Source: an uncultured Eubacterium sp. (GTDB lineage: Bacteria > Bacillota > Clostridia > Lachnospirales > Lachnospiraceae). From it: a stretch of DNA of 16,823 nt. The stretch spans positions 1-16,823 of the forward strand of contig CAJUBQ010000097.1 in NCBI GenBank assembly GCA_910584595.1, read 5' to 3'. Below, one piece after another: positions 14,742 to 16,823 of the stretch (position 1 is the first letter of the stretch; each line of letters begins with the position of its first letter). The position numbers and the translations under genes are program-made. Under the pieces are notes generated by a model. That model had not been told where the DNA came from, made no database searches, and worked only from the letters and a program-made list of their open reading frames with translations.

Positions 14742-16515
14742 ACATTCGATTTAATTCCCAGGGCGCCTCATTCAGCTCTTTCCAACCGCTTGCTTTATTT
14801 TCAGCTGCTACGACTGAAGAACAACCGCCTACCGTTCCCGCTACAAATACAGGAATTTTAGCCTCCTGCGCCAGACGAATCTCTTCCCGTATTCCTTCCT
14901 GGGATTTGTCTTCTTTGATTTTTCCTCCCAGACAAATGAGCGCCGCCACTTCCTTCCTCCGCTGTATCATCTTTTTTCTCATAGCAGACAAGCTTTTTTC
15001 AACGGATCCTTTTTTTTGTGTTTCGATCAGATTTGCATGCATTTTAAAATGTTCTTTTTGATCGGTATATTGGTCTTCGAACCATTTCGAAATATACATC
15101 TTTAATTTTTGTTTGCTGTCATTTGTCTCTGCTTCTTTGGCTACTTCAAAAAATATTTCCTGAAAAGTCGGGTGTGAACCAAACGTCAGACAATATCCAT
15201 CCCGAATCACTGCACTGGCAAAAATAATGAGCGCATCTGTAAGACTCTGTTTACAAATCTCGTCTCCATCAGGAAACGCTCCGGAAATGATAATTTCCAT
15301 ATTTTCTTCCTTTCCCTGCCCTTTTAAATATCGGCTCCAATTATCATAAAATCTGGCCCAGGACTCTCCAATTATAGGATCGTAATTTTTTCTTTCCACA
15401 TAACTGTTGTTTAATATAAGCGCCGAATCATAAGCAACGCCTTTTTTTCGGATGATCTCTTTATAATTGTCAATATCTGTCTGTAAAGGCGTCCTGCCAT
15501 ATAACTGAAAATATTGTACGATATCCCGCTGCGGATATTGATAGTTTCTTCTTGGAACAGTCACTTCATAAATCAAATTTGTTTTCTGAATTTCTTTTAT
15601 TCTGTCCCCAAACAGGCTTTTTATGCTGTTTAAATAAACAAATACTTCTCTGTTTCGCCGCATAATCGCTTCAAAAACCGTCTGTAAAATCTCATCCGTT
15701 ATTTTCACTAACCTCTCTTCTGACTCAAAATCCGAAAAATGATATTCCAGATTTGGATTTTCCGCCGGCTTTATCCGAAGCTTTGAAATATCCGCATTTT
15801 CAATCCGTATCCAGACAACCGGAATACTTTTTAGCAATGCATATTTCAGTTCCTTTTGAATCCATACAGATTCAGCTGATTTTTCCGTATGAATAAATAA
15901 AAAAGCATCGCTGTTTTCCATCGCCTTGTCTATCACATTCTGCGCCGCTTCCCCTACCTGGACATTTATGATATCCCGAAAAACATTGGACTGTTTCGAC
16001 TGCTGTTTGATTCTGTCGCACAAATTCGCCGTAATTTCTTCCCCGTCCAATCGCCTGTGACTGACAAATATCAGCCCACTGTTAGAGTACAGCATCGGCA
16101 TAGTTCTGGAAATAATTTTTCTTACACAATCTTCTGCAATGCTGCTTAAATAAGTGTCTTCCAGGTTTCTGCATCTAAGCTGTTCGTATACGTCATAGCT
16201 TTGATATTCCGCTATCTTCTCTGCCGGCATTCTGGTTTCTTTCTGTAATGCAATCGGAAATATGGATGTTTTTTTCTTTTTGGCTGTATTCAGAAAATTC
16301 TGAATGTTTTCGCTCATTTTTCTGTCGCTTTTATCATTAAATAATATAATAAAGGAATTCTCATTGATTTCTCCTTCATACATATTGATATTAAAACTGT
16401 TGACACAGTTAACAGATACATAACTTTCCAGCTTCGCTTTTACCGTATGCGCAAAAGGCTCAGCCTGTGTTGTACACTCCATTGTCATATCTGGTTCTAT
16501 CATATAAATTTGCAT
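14680..16515 (-). CDS. TIR-SLOG fusion protein, putative antiphage NAD+-targeting effector or signalling enzyme
   Basis: 611 aa; ATG at 16515 with AAGAGGA about eight bases upstream. Residues about 146-240 are a TIR domain: GLIFVSHRRLDGEE (strand A and BB-type region), SDAFLFIHT, SVWIQKELKYAL with candidate catalytic Glu222, and IPVVWIRIEN. Residues about 405-570 look like a SLOG Rossmann-type nucleotide-binding domain: IIISGAFPDGDE, a CLTFGSHPTFQE glycine turn, AALICLGGK and PVFVAGTVGG. Residues 1-140 resemble a degenerate TIR-like or flavodoxin-like unit (NSFIILFND, FPIAL). A helical linker fills 275-400. In Thoeris, TIR proteins make an NAD-derived signal and a SLOG domain of the effector binds it; here both types sit in one chain, so it may sense a nucleotide and degrade NAD+, or make a signal. 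The function is inferred. It lies 18 bp after a small upstream ORF, so co-transcription is likely. There is no transmembrane segment or signal peptide; cytoplasmic. Confidence 0.85.
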   Translation of the reverse strand: MQIYMIEPDMTMECTTQAEPFAHTVKAKLESYVSVNCVNSFNINMYEGEINENSFIILFNDKSDRKMSENIQNFLNTAKKKKTSIFPIALQKETRMPAEKIAEYQSYDVYEQLRCRNLEDTYLSSIAEDCVRKIISRTMPMLYSNSGLIFVSHRRLDGEEITANLCDRIKQQSKQSNVFRDIINVQVGEAAQNVIDKAMENSDAFLFIHTEKSAESVWIQKELKYALLKSIPVVWIRIENADISKLRIKPAENPNLEYHFSDFESEERLVKITDEILQTVFEAIMRRNREVFVYLNSIKSLFGDRIKEIQKTNLIYEVTVPRRNYQYPQRDIVQYFQLYGRTPLQTDIDNYKEIIRKKGVAYDSALILNNSYVERKNYDPIIGESWARFYDNWSRYLKGQGKEENMEIIISGAFPDGDEICKQSLTDALIIFASAVIRDGYCLTFGSHPTFQEIFFEVAKEAETNDSKQKLKMYISKWFEDQYTDQKEHFKMHANLIETQKKGSVEKSLSAMRKKMIQRRKEVAALICLGGKIKEDKSQEGIREEIRLAQEAKIPVFVAGTVGGCSSVVAAENKASGWKELNEAPWELNRMFMEDLDYFCIVRQLLDYLDR

Positions 16516-16533
16516 TTCATCATCCTCTTTTGA

Positions 16534-16707
16534 CTAATCTTCTAAACCTTCCGCTAATATTTTTTGTCTGATCGAATCTCCTCCTGATACCATTTCATCA
16601 ATCAATCTTGCCAGTTCTTTCATATGTATTAATAATTCCTGTAATTGCTCATATTCGCCTTTGCCGATTCTTAAATAGTAATTGATTAACGACTGATACC
16701 AGATCAT
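16534..16707 (-). CDS. Small helical ORF immediately upstream of the TIR-SLOG gene
   Basis: 57 aa from ATG 16707: MIWYQSLINYYLRIGKGEY, continuing EQLQELLIHMKELARLIDEM and ending EGLED. It is predicted almost fully alpha-helical. It ends 18 bp before the TIR-SLOG start, whose RBS follows directly, so the two are probably one transcript. The frame stays open upstream to 16779 with protein-like sequence (QVITYREFCRLLKSK) but contains no ATG, GTG or TTG there, and the ATG at 16707 has no good RBS. The real gene may therefore start further upstream in another frame with a frameshift, or be degraded. I do not recognise a family. Confidence 0.5.
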   Translation of the reverse strand: MIWYQSLINYYLRIGKGEYEQLQELLIHMKELARLIDEMVSGGDSIRQKILAEGLED

Positions 16708-16769
16708 GTTTTCTTTGCTTTTCAGTAACCGGCAAAACTCCCGGTAAGTGATTACCTGATTTTCGTTCT

Positions 16770-16823
16770 TTACACCACTTTACAACTTTTTGAAAAATAA
16801 AATAACGCACAAGGCACTTTCTC
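16770..16823 (-). CDS. 3' end of a reading frame running in from the right edge
   Basis: Seventeen codons read EKVPCALFYFSKSCKVV and stop at TAA 16770-16772. The frame is open to the window edge. The adjacent frame, open from 16779, continues as SGVKNENQVITYREF into the small helical ORF. Either this is the end of a separate gene, or the two pieces are one gene split by a frameshift near 16772-16779. Too little is in the window to assign a function. Confidence 0.35.
   Translation of the reverse strand, partial: EKVPCALFYFSKSCKVV

Noticed and set aside
14464..14754. Plus-strand 96-codon ORF across the repeat
   Set aside because: It starts inside the repeat hairpin, has no RBS, and its composition is less protein-like than the neighbouring frame.

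Overview
The window looks like chromosomal DNA from a gut Firmicute, most likely family Lachnospiraceae (Blautia, Mediterraneibacter or Dorea-like). The reasons are inference: moderate GC, strong AGGAGG-type ribosome binding sites, a clostridial-type tmRNA tag (ANDNLAYAA), a very large secreted M60 peptidase of the kind found in mucus-associated gut bacteria, and an AAA-ATPase-like/PD-(D/E)XK protein of a type common in these genomes. No 16S or other species marker is present. Every confident gene lies on the minus strand, so the window reads biologically from right to left.

Layout from left to right. Bases 1-484 hold no gene but carry two diverged copies of a structured, GC-rich interspersed repeat; the complete copy has 27-nt terminal inverted repeats. 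Bases 485-7054 form a probable two-gene secretion operon: a 1736-residue M60 (enhancin/mucinase-type) metallopeptidase with an N-terminal dockerin-like module, then a small secreted protein with a cohesin-like N-terminal domain, a Pro/Thr linker and two Fn3 domains. A palindrome overlaps the putative -10 of this operon. Bases 7357-7914 encode an unrecognised four-helix membrane protein, with a 160-bp MITE flanked by TA just upstream. Bases 8245-9978 encode an AAA-ATPase-like/PDDEXK protein.

Bases 10104-13867 hold a signalling cluster: an OmpR-type response regulator (TTG start) and a HAMP histidine kinase overlapping by ATGA, followed by a PepSY lipoprotein and a secreted PepSY protein, each with three PepSY repeats. 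TTTCAT-type direct repeats spaced 10-11 bp sit between kinase and lipoprotein and are candidate response-regulator sites. Bases 13990-14380 are ssrA (tmRNA) with a near-consensus promoter and a terminator. A 137-bp inverted-repeat element of the same broad family as the left-edge repeats follows.

Bases 14680-16515 encode a fused TIR-SLOG protein, which I infer to be an NAD+-targeting antiphage effector or signalling enzyme. It is preceded by a small helical reading frame whose 5' part looks frame-disrupted at the right edge.

The best candidates for something not well described are the TIR-SLOG protein with its TIR-like N-terminal extension and small partner, the dockerin/cohesin-like M60 pair, the structured repeat family that recurs four times in 16.8 kb, and the PepSY/two-component cluster.
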